Below, in pieces: positions 46,678 through 57,778 of a DNA stretch of 64,000 bases. A model generated the notes under the pieces. The model did no database searches. It worked only from the letters and a program-made list of their open reading frames with translations, and had not been told where the DNA came from. Source of the stretch: Hemerocallis citrina (lineage: Eukaryota; Streptophyta; Magnoliopsida; Asparagales; Asphodelaceae); NCBI GenBank assembly GCA_017893485.1, contig CM030362.1:178374166-178438165 (forward strand). Direction: 5' to 3'. Both the position numbers and the translations under genes were made by a program. Position 1 is the first letter of the stretch, and every line of letters starts with the position of its first letter.

Positions 46678-46995
46678 GGCTCATATCAAGTGTATTTTTA
46701 GGGAACTGTCATCGTGGAAGGAAACCAAATATATATAGAAGTCAGAAATGGAAACAGAAAGAAGAAAGGTAGAGACTTTGGATACACCAGGCTAACATAG
46801 CGGCATTTTCCTCATCTCTCTCTCATCCCTTGTTTTCCTTCAGCACACGAACACAAAGAGACATCAGCAACAACAGCAAGAGCGACAAGAACAACAATAA
46901 TAATAAATTATTATGAACAAGATGTCTCTATATGGGTTTCCAGATCTCCACTCGAGCCCACTCTTTCTAATCACAGCCCAATTAAGAACATAGAC
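46678..46995 (+). repeat. Left copy of a ~320-bp direct duplication flanking the 393-bp array
   Basis: Matches 49,290-49,610. Shared blocks include caccaggctaacatagcggc, cttcagcacacgaacac and aataataataaattattatgaac. The copies have diverged by scattered changes and small indels. Confidence 0.85.
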
Positions 46996-47049
46996 AACAT
47001 CCACTAAACAACCCAATCATAGCCCAGTCAAAATTTGCCATCTTGGATC

Positions 47050-49290
47050 TTAATGAAATAAGCTTCAGTAACAGTGAAAGAAAATGAGGATGCTAGCAGC
47101 ATACTTAGTTTGGAAGTGAACCCATTTTTTGTTAAAAAAATCATGCCAAAGATTGTAATCAGGTTACATTAACAGTATCTGAAAATGAAAATTTCTCCAT
47201 TATCTGAGCTTATATGTTGCTCTACTACTTTTTTAGCCCAACTATATCGCAAAACCCAATTGTTGTGCATATCCGGCCGGAGGATTTTGGCATACGTACC
47301 TATATACCATCCTCAGTTCACAGTGAACCCATTTTTGGTATAAAAACAAACATGCCAAGAAGACAATCAGGTGCATGAAATCAGCTTCACTAACAGTTAA
47401 GTGAAAATGGAACCAAAAAATAGCTTAAGAAGACCATCAGGTTTGTGAAATAAGCTTCACTAACAGTGAAAGAAACTGGGGATGCTATGCAGCATACTTA
47501 GTTTGGAAGTGAACCCATTTTGTGTTAAAAAAATCATGCCAAAGATTGCAATCAGGTTACATTAACAGTATCTGAAAATGAAAATTTCTCCATTATCTGA
47601 GCTTATATGTTGCTCTCCAACTTTTTTAGCCCAACTATATCGCAAAACCCAAGTGTTGTGCATATCCGGCCGGAGGATTTTGGCATACGTACCTATATAC
47701 CATCCTCAGTTCACAGTGAACCCATTTTTGGTATAAAAACAAACATGCCAAGAAGACAATCAGGTGCATGAAATCAGCTTCACTAACAGTTAAGTGAAAA
47801 TGGGACCAAAAAATAGCTTAAGAAGACCATCAGGTTTGTGAAATAAGCTTCACTAACAGTGAAAGAAACTGGGGATGCTATGCAGCATACTTAGTTTGGA
47901 AGTGAACCCATTTTGTGTTAAAAAAATCATGCCAAAGATTGCAATCAGGTTACATTAACAGTATCTGAAAATGAAAATTTCTCCATTATCTGAGCTTATA
48001 TGTTGCTCTCCAACTTTTTTAGCCCAACTATATCGCAAAACCCAAGTGTTGTGCATATCCGGCCGGAGGATTTTGGCATACGTACCTATATACCATCCTC
48101 AGTTCACTGTGAACCCATTTTTGGTATAAAAACAAACATGCCAAGAAGACAATCAGGTGCATGAAATCAGCTTCACTAACAGTTAAGTGAAAATGGGACC
48201 AAAAAATAGCTTAAGAAGACCATCAGGTTTGTGAAATAAGCTTCACTAACAGTGAAAGAAACTGGGGATGCTATGCAGCATACTTAGTTTGGAAGTGAAC
48301 CCATTTTGTGTTAAAAAAATCATGCCAAAGATTGCAATCAGGTTACATTAACAGTATCTGAAAATGAAAATTTCTCCATTATCTGAGCTTATATGTTGCT
48401 CTCCAACTTTTTTAGCCCAACTATATCGCAAAACCCAAGTGTTGTGCATATCCGGCCGGAGGATTTTGGCATACGTTCCTATATACCATCCTCAATTCAC
48501 AGTGAACCCATTTTTGGTATAAAAACAAACATGCCAAGAAGACAATCAAGTGCATGAAATCAGCTTCACTAACAGTTAAGTGAAAATGGGACCATAAAAT
48601 AGCTTAAGAAGACCATCAGGTTTGTGAAATAAGCTTCACTAACAGTGAAAGAAACTGGGGATGCTATGCAGCATACTTAGTTTGGAAGTGAACCCATTTT
48701 GTGTTAAAAAAATCATGCCAAAGATTGCAATCAGGTTACATTAACAGTATCTGAAAATGAAAATTTCTCCATTATCTGAGCTTATATGTTGCTCTCCAAC
48801 TTTTTTAGCCCAACTATATCGCAAAACCCAAGTGTTGTGCATATCCGGCCGGAGGATTTTGGCATACGTACCTATATACCATCCTCAGTTCACAGTGAAC
48901 CCATTTTTGGTATAAAAACAAACATGCCAAGAAGACAATCAGGTGCATGAAATCAGCTTCACTAACAGTTAAGTGAAAATGGGACCAAAAAATAGCTTAA
49001 GAAGACCATCAGGTTTGTGAAATAAGCTTCACTAACAGTGAAAGAAACTGGGGATGCTATGCAGCATACTTAGTTTGGAAGTGAACCCATTTTGTGTTAA
49101 AAAAATCATGCCAAAGATTGCAATCAGGTTACATTAACAGTATCTGAAAATGAAAATTTCTCCATTATCTGAGCTTATATGTTGCTCTCCAACTTTTTTA
49201 GCCCAACTATATCGCAAAACCCAAGTGTTGTGCATATCCGGCCGGAGGATTTTGGCATACGTACCTATATACCATCCTTAGTTCATGGAA
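47050..49290 (+). repeat. Tandem array, unit 393 bp, about 5.7 copies
   Basis: The landmark actggggatgctatgcagc recurs at 47,475, 47,868, 48,261, 48,654 and 49,047, exactly 393 bases apart, with a variant first unit (aatgaggatgctagcagc at 47,082). Units are nearly identical. Each contains the palindrome-like atccggccggaggat. No ORF longer than about 60 codons. Two further, more diverged and shorter (about 319-bp) units lie at 51,203-51,870. Confidence 0.95.
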
Positions 49291-49610
49291 GAAAAATACG
49301 AATAGGGCTCATAGCAAGTGCAGTTTTAACTGGAATTGTCATCGTGGAAGGAAACCAAATATAGAAGCCAGAAAGAGGAATGGTAGAGAATGAGGATACA
49401 CCAGGCTAACATAGCGGCATTTTCCTCATCTCTCTCTCATCCCTTCTTTCCCTTCAGCACACGAACACATAGAGACATCAGCAACAACAGCAAGAGCGAC
49501 AAGAAGAATAATAATAATAAATTATTATGAACAAGATGTCTGTATATGGGTTTTCAGATCTCCACTCCAACTCATCTCTTTCTAATCACAGCCCAATTAA
49601 GAACAATTGT
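49290..49610 (+). repeat. Right copy of the ~320-bp direct duplication
   Basis: See 46,678-46,995. The two copies bracket the 393-bp array, which suggests array and flank expanded inside the element. A 24-bp doublet (ggaaacatatatgctcagattat) follows at about 49,630-49,677. Confidence 0.8.
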
Positions 49611-49697
49611 TCACAGTCACTGTTAAAGAAACATATATGCTCAGATTATGGAAACATATATGCTCAGATTATGGAAATTTTCAGTCACTGTTAAAGA

Positions 49698-49802
49698 AAC
49701 TAAGTATGCTGCATAGCATCCCCAGTTTCTTTCACTGTTAGTGAAGCTTATTTCACAAACCTGATGGTCTTCTTAAGCTATTTTATGGTCCCATTTTCAC
49801 AT
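49698..49802 (-). repeat. Inverted fragment of the 393-bp unit
   Basis: The reverse complement (ctatgcagcatacttag ... gaccataaaatagctt) matches the array. It carries the variant accataaaat, found only in the unit near 48,590, so that unit is its likely source. It lies just outside the left B3 arm. Confidence 0.75.
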
Positions 49803-50003
49803 CCTCCAAATCAGTACAACAACACGGCTGAACAATCCTTGTTTGCAGGTCATACAATGTCATCTATACCATGTTATGTGCCAAAGTGGGGTTGGCACAT
49901 ACGATGCAAGGCCGACAAGTATTAGTTGTTTGGAATACAGATTTCAGGAAATGCCCCTTGTTTCTGAACTCAAACATCACATTAATAAACATCTTTTCTA
50001 ATA

Positions 50004-50524
50004 ATGGCTACACTTGTGGAAGCTCTCTCTAAGCCTCAATTCTTCAAGGTTTTGTTGCCTACTTCTTTACAGAAGCTGGTACTCTATTCTCCTCTCTTTC
50101 TAGTACTTAGTCGCTTAGTCGATATTTCGTTCATGTATCACATTAATTGAGTAGGCAACAACCCCCCTGAAATATTTAGTTCCCATTGCAGCTGATACCT
50201 TCTGAATTTAACAAGCATATCATCAAAGATAGGCTTGAAAAAGGCACCATGTTGAGCCCTTACACGAAGACCTCTTGGTCTATCAAAATTCAAAAAGAGG
50301 CTGAATGCTTCTACTTTGAAGAAGGATGGCAAGAATTTGTGGAAGCCCATAGCTTAAAGATTGGATACATGATCACCTTTCGCTACGTAGGATACGAGAT
50401 CTTCACCTTCATTGCATTTGACTTTACTGCATGTCAAGTGGACTTCACTGATGATCGCCTAAACCAAAAGCAGAAGAAATCGAAGATAGATCACAAGAAG
50501 TGTAGAAGGAATGAGGGTTGTTAG
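50004..50524 (+). CDS. B3-domain (REM-like) protein, left arm; join(50004..50078,50192..50524)
   Basis: Exon 1 (25 codons) ends ...QFFKVLLPTSLQKL. A 113-bp GT-AG intron (50,079-50,191, ending CCATTGCAG) joins it in phase 0 to exon 2, starting LIPSEFNKHII. The 135-residue product is essentially one B3 DNA-binding domain of the REM class: FFKVLLP at the start, then IP..F, SWSIKI, FEEGWQEFVEAHSLKIGYM and F.Y.GYEIFTF. A basic tail rich in Lys/Arg follows. Known B3 proteins are plant nuclear transcription factors. Here the gene lies inside a CACTA element and pairs with an antisense copy, so it is probably a captured gene. Expression is not shown by the sequence. Confidence 0.75.
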
Positions 50525-50595
50525 TATTCATTAATTTTTAAATTCCATTATTTTTATTGCATTTCTCTGATTAAATAGGCTATTTTTTCTTAATG

Positions 50596-51149
50596 TTAAT
50601 TATAATGAGAAGATGCAGTGAAGTCCACTTGACAACCCTCATTCCTTCTACACTTCTTGTGATCTATCTTCGATTTATTCTGCTTTTGGTTTAGGCGATC
50701 ATCAGTGAAGTCCACTTGACATGCAGTAAAGTCAAATGCAGTGAAGGTGAAGATCTCGTATCCTTCGTAGCGAAAGGTGATCATGTATCCAATCTTTACG
50801 CTATGGGCTTCCACAAATTCTTGCCATCCTTCTTCAAAGTAGAAGCATTCAGCCTCTTTTTGAATTTTGATAGACCAAGAGGTCTTCGTGTAAGGGCTCA
50901 ACATGGTGCCTTTTTCAAGCCCATCTTTGATGATATGCTTGTTAAATTCAGAAGGTATCAGCTGCAATGGGAACTAAATATTTCAGGGGGGTTGTTGCCT
51001 ACTCAATTAATGTGATACATGAACGAAATACCGACTAAGCGACTAAGTACTAGAAAGAGAGGAGAATAGAGTACCAGCTTCTGTAAAGAAGTAGGCAACA
51101 AAACCTTGAAGAATTGAGGCTTAGAGAGAGCTTCCACAAGTATAGCCAT
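50596..51149 (-). CDS. B3-domain (REM-like) protein, right arm; complement(join(50596..50961,51075..51149))
   Basis: Mirror copy of the left-arm gene with the same exon-intron structure (25-codon exon 1, 113-bp intron 50,962-51,074). The start codon is 53 bases inside the arm on both sides. Substitutions include R-to-G, L-to-V, V-to-E, I-to-T and K-to-N. The product is 146 residues, because the frame continues past the arm boundary with CQVDFTASSHYN. The B3 core is intact. The coding frames of both copies stay open, which argues for a young duplication or for constraint. Confidence 0.75.
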
Positions 51150-51202
51150 TATTAGAAAAGATGTTTATTAATGTGATGTTTGAGTTCAGAAACAAGGGGC
51201 AT

Positions 51203-51870
51203 GTTTGAGTGAAAGAAACTGGGGATGCTATGCAGCATACTTAGTTTGGAAGTGAACCCATTTTGTGTTAAAAAACCATGCCAAGGATTGCAATCAGGTT
51301 ACTTTAACAGTATCTGAAAATGAAAAATTTCCCATTATCTGAGCTTATATGTTGCTCTACTACTTCTTTAGCCCAACTAAATCTAAAATCCAGTTGTTGT
51401 GCATATCCGGCCGGAGGATTTTGGCATACATACCTATAACATCCTCAGTTCACAGTGAACCCATTTTGGGTAAAAAAACATGCATGCCAAGAAGACAATC
51501 AGATGCATGAAATCAGCTTCATTAACAGTGAAAGAAAATGAGGATGCTAGCAGCATACTTAGTTTGGAAGTGAACCCATTTTGTGTTAAAAAACCATGCC
51601 AAAGATTGCAATCAGGTTACTTTAACAGTATCTGAAAATGAAAATTTCCCATTATGTGAGCTTATATGTTGCTCTACTAATTCACTGTGCCTAACTAAAT
51701 CTAAAATCCAATTGTTGTGCATATCCGGCCGGATGATATTGGCATACGTACCTAGAGCATCCTCAGTTCACAGTGAACCCATTTTGGATAAAAAAACAAA
51801 CATGCCATGAAGACAATCAGATGCATGAAATCAGCTTCATTAACAGTAAAAGAAGATGAAAATTTCCATT
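51203..51870 (+). repeat. Two diverged units of the 393-bp repeat family
   Basis: Starts gagtgaaagaaactggggatg at 51,208 and recurs at about 51,527 (spacing about 319). Both keep the atccggccgga(g/t)gat block (51,403 and 51,724). They are shorter than the main array units and carry more changes. Confidence 0.8.
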
Positions 51871-51984
51871 ATCTAAGCATATATTTTTCTATTAATTCTT
51901 CATCTCAACTAAACCATTCATGTTAAGGAAATCAAGCTGAATAAACTGAAAAAAGCTGCCTTTTTTGAAAAATAAGGGAAATCA

Positions 51985-52265
51985 AGAGATCATACCGAAG
52001 AGAGAGAGAGAGGGAGCGGGGCGACGAGGGCGGGGGGCGTAGGAGAAAGAGAGAGAGCGGGGCGACCGCCGATTCACCTCCAAATAGAGAGAGGGAAGAG
52101 GGAAATCGAAAAGGACGAAGGGAAGAAGGGACGATTTCGAAAGGTCGAAGGCCGTCGAAGAGGACGAAGCGGCGGAGGCAAATGCGCGGGAAGTAGAGCG
52201 AGGAAGGAGGGAAACGAAGCGCCACTTTCTTTTTTTGTTTTTTTGGGGGTTTTGGGAAAATGGCG
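51985..52265 (-). other. GC-rich, purine-skewed leader region at the CACTA right end
   Basis: A GAGA/CGGGG-rich stretch just inside the right subterminal repeats. The minus strand is open over 51,932-52,303 but is low complexity (Pro/Ser/Leu/Arg), so I do not call a protein. CACTA elements often have a GC-rich promoter and leader next to the 5' subterminal region, which is the basis for the minus-strand orientation. Confidence 0.4.
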
Positions 52266-52299
52266 AGCGAAAGATTAGGGTTCGCGGGTTTTATCCCAG

Positions 52300-52535
52300 T
52301 CATTCACCGGCGTTTTAATTAGAAACGCCGGTGAATGTGTCCGTATATTCGCCGGCGTTTATAATAAAAAACGCCGGTGAATAATAAACTTTACTGGCGT
52401 GTTTAAGTAAAACGCCGGTGAATACTAACATACGCCGGCGTTTTAAATCGACCGCCGGTGTATGACCATCCCATCTGACGCCCAATTCCTACTCACTCCC
52501 TACCCCGGCGCTACTAGTAAAACGCCGGGGAATAA
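52300..52535. repeat. CACTA subterminal repeats, right end
   Basis: Eight or more caccggcg/cgccggtgaat motifs in inverted pairs, the same family as at the left end. Confidence 0.9.
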
Positions 52536-52565
52536 TCTCTGGTAAAAGCAATATCTTTTGTAGTG

Positions 52566-52715
52566 AGGTAACAGGTACATGAACCAACAGGTCCATGCAG
52601 CAACAGTAACAGGTACATGAACCAAAGGTCCATGCAGCAATAGGTACACGACCAACAGGTACGTACAGCAACAGGTAACAGGTACATGAACCAACAAGTC
52701 CATGCAGCAAAATGG
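52566..52715. repeat. Minisatellite of the second solo LTR, right part
   Basis: Units aacaggtacatgaacc and aacaggtccatgcagc continue the array interrupted at 45,223. The AGG at 52,566-52,568 is the CACTA target duplication. Confidence 0.8.
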
Positions 52716-54479
52716 GAAATACGGGCCCCCTTCCGAATTCACATTTCTGAATTATCCACTATTCGATCTTTCCCTTAAACCCCGGCTTGGTTACTTTTAT
52801 TATTAATGTCCAACAAGCATGAATACGTGCAAAATAGTGTCAAATAAACATGATATGATCAGGATTAGGTTCAGAGTAACAAATCAGCATGCACGGATGA
52901 TATACATTCACATATACGAGCAAAATAGTTTATGTTTATAATCAGGACAGCAAGACCAATCAGGACTAAAACAGGGATTCTAAGAGCTACAGGCATGTAA
53001 ATCAGAATCCGTCGAAGGATCTGGAAACTAGACATCCACATGCATCCAACGGGTATAATAAAGTCATATACTAGTTCACAATATCTCAACTCAAAACTGA
53101 ATTGAATACAGATTTCATGTTCAGCCAGAAAACAGGGGAACGACTTCAAAAGCATGAAAACATATCAAATAATTCCACGAAAAATCTGGGGTAATCTCCT
53201 ATAGGTATAGACTCAAAAAAAAAAATCATAATATTCCAGTAAGTATAGATAAGTCATCAAAAATAAGAAGCAACACAAAAACATGGTTTGACGAATCTGG
53301 AATTTCTCAACACTGCTGTACGAAAACAAGGATATCTCGCAATCAGCGAATCGAAATCCAATTCCGCCAAAACTACGTGAAAATAGATAGATTTTTCTAG
53401 CTTTCATATCTCACAAATAATTTTCATAAAACATAAGGAATTAGGATGAAAACTGGGTTCAACATAGAACAGCACGCAATTTACAGCACAAGAGGAATTT
53501 AGAAAAGAACATGAAATGCTACATAAAACTCATCTTTAAAATACCACAAAAATCTGGGAAGTCCCTAGTATCATGAGGAAACACTGAGCAAAATATTATA
53601 CCAAGATATTATGTATAGCCTAGTTCTTGAAAATAAATTGTTAACAAAATCTACACAAAATTGAATCTGGAAACTACCGACACGGCTGTACCAAAAACAT
53701 CATATCTCAATCATACGAATTCCAAATCAAGTAAAACCAGTAGGGTTTGAAAATAGACACAATTATCTACAATTCACTTTTAATTTTGAAGTTCAAATTC
53801 GGGCTGTAGCATGGGTGAAAACAACAAACAACGCAGAACAAACTGCACATACAGATTTCACATATCTAGACAAAAGCATCATAACTTACCCAAACTTGAT
53901 CCAAACTTAACCAAACTTGAAACACAGCCTACCAATCATCTAAACATCATGTTTTAGGGATTCTAACATGTCCAAACCTATTGTTTCTCATATGGGCAAT
54001 CAATCAAACACATAGCATGTAATTTATCACATACGCGAACAAAATCAAGTTTTGGGTAAACCTAGGTTATCATCCTATCAAGTTTCATGTCCTAAGTCAT
54101 CTATGGCCAAATTTATCACAATAGAGACAAACTCATCAAGAAAAATATAATTTTTGGTTGTCTCTAGACCCAACTACTCTAGGTGTGAACTTTTTGACTT
54201 GCATCAACCTAATGAAATTTTGTACAAGTTACTTGCCTGGAGTAAGACGATGAAGAACGATGCAAATCAAAAGTGGGAGCAATTTCCACGAACGAAAATC
54301 TACGGACTCACGAACGATCCATACGCGCACTCGAGCACGCGCAATAAAAATCCCAAGAGAGAGAGTGTGCACGACGGCGGATGAAGAGGAAGCAGGAGAG
54401 ATGACGCACGGATTAAGAGCAAAGGTTTGGGGAAAAAAAATACATGCTCGTAGAAATATATATAGATTTGTATATATAA

Positions 54480-55088
54480 GAGCATCCACAGTGGTTTGCT
54501 AAATACTCAAAATTTAGAAATCCATTTAGAAAACCGACGTGCAGTGGTTTGCTAAAAACTCAAAAGTTAGAATAGGAATGTACAGTAAGTTGCTAAAGTT
54601 AGAAGCCTGGATAGAAGATTGCTAAATATAGAAGACGGATGATGATGCTCCGTTTATGGCCTTGGACGGATGATGATCATCCGTTCTTTATTTTCTTTGA
54701 TTTAAAAAAAAAAAAACCGAACTGAGCAGACGGATGAAGATGTTCCGTGTGGCTCAATTTCTGACTTTTTTTTTAATTATTTTTTTAGTTCTTTTTGATT
54801 TTTTTATAATATAAAACTCAAAAAAAAATTCAAAAAAAAAGCCCAAACCATCCAAACGGATGATCATCATCCGTTTGGAATGGTTTGACTTTTTTGTTGA
54901 CTTTTTTTTAAAAAAAAATCACCGTTAAGTATTATAAAAATTTAAAAAAAAAAAAAAAAAACTAAAAACGGATGATGTTCATCCGTCTACTTAAATTTTA
55001 GAATTTTGGCCACTGCAGCGAACTACTCCGATTGCTATTGCTAAATGCTAATTTTAGCAATGAGAATAGCAAACGACTGTGGATGCTC
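54480..55088. mobile_element. MITE (Tourist-like, 609 bp) inside the solo LTR
   Basis: Ends are GAGCATCCACAGTGG (left) and ..CGACTGTGGATGCTC (right), inverted repeats, flanked by TAA on each side (54,477-54,479 and 55,089-55,091). A 3-bp TAA duplication fits the PIF/Harbinger-derived Tourist class. The interior has repeated ACGGATGATGATNNTCCG motifs (54,640, 54,665, 54,855, 54,968) and A/T runs, and no ORF. Confidence 0.8.
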
Positions 55089-55301
55089 TAAGGATTGAAA
55101 AGGAAGGGAGATTTGGTGGCGGCTACAGGAGAGGGAAAAAAAAAGAGAGAAAAGGTGGGTCGGGTTGGTATCCTGGGTGCAACCGGGATGGTAGGATATA
55201 AATCAATGGGTGAGGAATTAATCTGATGGGTGTAGCATAGGTTGATGGGTGATAGTGTATTGGTAGGATATATAGGAAAGTAGGGATGTATGGTAGGAGG
55301 A

Positions 55302-56118
55302 TTTTTTTTTTTTTGATGAACCGGATAGGGTCTTGCAACCCCAGCCAACATATCAATAATATATTAAAACTAATCAAAATGTTAATTTTACAAGCCGTAA
55401 AATGAGAACTGAAAACAGAGAAAAGGAAAAGAAATACAACACAGAGCAATGCTAGAGAAACGAAAAAAGACCCACGCCGACGCTTGAGTCTCTGTCACCC
55501 AACTGGAGACGAACAGAAGGCGAGCAATCAGCGAGCTGAAAGTCAGAAGAAGGCCAAACGACCTCAAGCCCAAGCTATCTCGACCATACCCTTCGAGGGC
55601 TACCTCCTCTAGGGTGCTGAAAGTCACCACCACAGAACAACATCCTTGGAGACAAGTCAGACCAGACCACAGGCTAATGAAATGGAACTCAGGCCAGCCA
55701 ACAGACCAGCAACACAAGGCCACAGACAGACGAAATCCTGAAAAAAAACATTCCCAAAAAGAGAAAGGAGCAGAGCAACAATCAACCCAATCACAGACTA
55801 GAATAACCCATCATCGAAAGCAAGAGCTTTCAAACAGCAGATAAGAAACAACTCCAGCAACCCAAATGAGACAAAGCCAAAAGCAGTGATAACAAGCCAT
55901 CCAAATGCAAAGGATAGAGAAGAAAAGGCTAAATAGCACAACCATAGCAGCCACACGCAACAAACTAGCAACACGCTCAGAAAAAGGATCCGCCAAAAGA
56001 GAATATCCGGCTAAAGCAATAATAGAAGAAACATACACAAACTAGATAACAACAAATAAGCTAAGCAGAGCATACAAAAACTAAGCCCAAAGCAGCTAAA
56101 TAAGAGAAACAAAAGAAC
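55302..56118 (-). mobile_element. LINE-like 3' fragment with poly(A) tail
   Basis: On the minus strand the piece ends ggttgcaagaccctatccgg, then ttcatc and a run of at least 13 A. The flanks GGAGGATTTT (55,296-55,305) and GGGGGATTTT (56,119-56,128) look like a 10-bp target duplication with one mismatch. Minus-strand ORFs inside show no RT motif, as expected for a 5'-truncated LINE or its 3' UTR. A SINE is less likely at 815 bp. Confidence 0.55.
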
Positions 56119-56683
56119 GGGGGATTTTATATTAGGTAGGATTTAATATAGGAGTATGGTGTAATAATAGGTATGTTTTAAATAATAGGAAAGGTTAGGC
56201 TTGGGAATTTACTGATGGGTGTCGGGTGGGATAGTATTTAAATGGGTATAGTTGGGTATGGATATTAATGGGTTAATGGGTTTTTATATAAAAATCCATT
56301 AAGGAAATTTAAATACAATAACTAATAAATATAATTTATAAAATAATATAATTTTAACAAAATAAAAATAAAATAAATTAATAATACATATAACAACACT
56401 AGCAAAATAATACAGATATTAACAATATTAATAATAATAAAAATGATAAAAATAATAAAAGTAATAATAGCAATAATAAGAACTGTATTAAATACAAAAA
56501 TCATAGAAAAATAGTTACAGCTAAAATTATGGATCAAAAATAGATTTTAAATTGAAAAATTCAATAATACATTTTGACAAAAGATTTTTTTTTTTTGAAA
56601 ACCGGAAAAATAATTTGCGAAAATTTTTAAAATACAGAAAATATACAAAAATAGATTTTTGGGAAAACATGGGTTACACAAAA

Positions 56684-57778
56684 GGCAACCATTCATAACT
56701 CAAAACCTCGAACTCAAATATTTGAATTATTTTTTATTTTCCTCGCCTAAGTTGCTTGAACTCAAGATTCCCATTTGTGGAATTGACCATAAAATTCTAA
56801 CAGTTCTCCGTAACTTATTAAGGTTCGGCTTCAGAAGCCAAGCTCTCAGAATCATATCATCAAACAGCTCGGGTGCATGTTCATAGTACCCAACAACAAG
56901 TCATCAACAATGAACTCAAACCCTTCAAACGAATGGCAGGGATGGAGATCATCAACAAGAAACTCTCCCTAGTTGAACTATAAGTAGAATTGATCTGGAA
57001 GAGCATTTGATTCATTGGTCTGTAAAGAACTGCAAAGATAGAAACTGGTTGGGTTTTGCACCAATTTTAAAGTGAGAGTTGATCATTTGAATGCTCATAT
57101 GGAGCACATGGCAAATTTTGACAGTTATAAGACGCGGCACTCTTCAGCATTGCTTTTGGAAAGTGCTTTTGGGTCTTAAAAACACTTATTTTTGCCTAAT
57201 TCTAAAAGCCTTAATAATAATTAGCAATCTTAAAATCCTAATAAAACGTAATACAAAAAACCCTAATAAAACATAATACAAAAAACCCTAATAATAATCA
57301 GAACTTTGGATTACAAAAAAGGAAGACAAACAAATCTAATCTTTAAAACATAATACATGAGTGATTAAAGAAAAAAGAAAAAGGGTTTGAGAGAAAGAAA
57401 TAGGGTTTGAAAGAAAAAAGTTTCTAACCTGAAATGAAAGAGTAGGGAATAGTCTCATGGGTTTGGGTGGGATTTTGAGATTGATTTGGTATTTATACAT
57501 CTCACAAAAAAAGTCTTACAGAATCCACTCTACAAAATAATCTATGGAAATTAGTGACATTTGAATACTAGAAGACTTTTTTTAAGTTATAAAAAGTCTT
57601 GATTGAATACCAATAGATTTGGACACACTCTTTAAAAAATCATGATAGTCTTGATTAAATACCAAAAGACTTTTTAAGTTATTTAAAAGTCTTGATTGAA
57701 TACCACAAGACTTTTTAATCACGAAAAAGTCTTTTAAAATCTCAAGAAATCCTAATCCAATACACCCCCCCCCCCCCC
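56684..57778 (-). mobile_element. Right part of the PIF/Harbinger element
   Basis: Resumes with the second CAAAA copy and runs to the right terminus. I could not read transposase or SANT sequence in 56,690-57,190 on either strand. From 57,490 on, subterminal repeats (agtcttgattgaataccaa, agactttttaagttat) lead to the C-run terminus. Confidence 0.6.

Larger units (their letters stand above)
49951..51202. repeat. Near-perfect inverted repeat, arms 571 bp, loop 110 bp
   Basis: Left arm 49,951-50,521 and right arm 50,632-51,202 are reverse complements of equal length with about seven mismatches by eye (near 99% identity) and no indels. The 110-bp spacer is AT-rich. Each arm holds promoter-proximal sequence, a start codon, an intron and most of a B3-domain gene. 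A transcript through both arms would fold into a long double-stranded RNA. Confidence 0.95.
45224..52565 (-). mobile_element. Non-autonomous CACTA element (7,342 bp)
   Basis: Ends are CACTACAAAAGAAAG (left) and ...ATATCTTTTGTAGTG (right), in perfect CACTACAAAAG inverted repeat, with a 3-bp target duplication AGG at 45,221-45,223 and 52,566-52,568. Both ends carry arrays of ccggcg/cgccggtgtat subterminal repeats, as CACTA elements do for transposase binding. No CACTA transposase or companion protein is present. The interior holds a tandem 393-bp array and an inverted pair of B3-domain genes. Strand is a guess, based on the GC-rich leader near the right end. Confidence 0.92.
44302..56678 (-). 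mobile_element. Second solo LTR, same family, interrupted by three insertions
   Basis: Plus strand begins TGTCACTCCCCGCTTCCC and ends GGAAAACATGGGTTACA, with a perfect CAAAA target duplication and no internal region. Subtracting the CACTA (7,342 bp), the MITE (609 bp) and the LINE piece (about 815 bp), each with its target duplication, leaves about 3.6 kb. That agrees with the 3,561-bp solo LTR at 35,388. Shared blocks include the ttcgttttagatttcatagtgga stretch near 45,060 and the gggcccccttcc block near 52,722. The orientation is the same as the first copy. Confidence 0.85.
42714..57778 (-). mobile_element. PIF/Harbinger element, internally deleted, split by a solo LTR
   Basis: Left end GGGGGGTGTATTGGATTAAG and right end CCTAATCCAATACACCCC are inverted repeats, flanked by TTA on both sides (42,711-42,713 and 57,779-57,781), the standard PIF/Harbinger target duplication. 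Without the 12.4-kb solo LTR insertion the element is about 2.7 kb. Subterminal AGTCTTGATTGAATACCA-type repeats lie near both ends (42,735-42,910 and 57,500-57,760). Decayed coding sequence on the minus strand supports the class. Confidence 0.8.

Noticed and set aside
47050..49290. Regularly spaced repeats considered as a CRISPR array
   Set aside because: The sequence is a plant nuclear genome, units are 393 bp with no spacer variation, and there are no cas genes.
50004..51149. B3 genes considered as an ordinary host gene pair
   Set aside because: They lie within a CACTA element with clear ends and target duplication, as mirror copies with 571-bp arms, which fits capture and inverted duplication.
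54154..54502. ORFs on both strands near the MITE
   Set aside because: Part of the solo LTR promoter-leader region, corresponding to 6,460-6,600 and 37,400-37,700 in related LTRs. No coding signal.
55388..56038. Minus-strand hydrophobic ORFs resembling membrane proteins
   Set aside because: They fall in a LINE-like 3' fragment with a poly(A) end. Hydrophobicity reflects T-rich composition.
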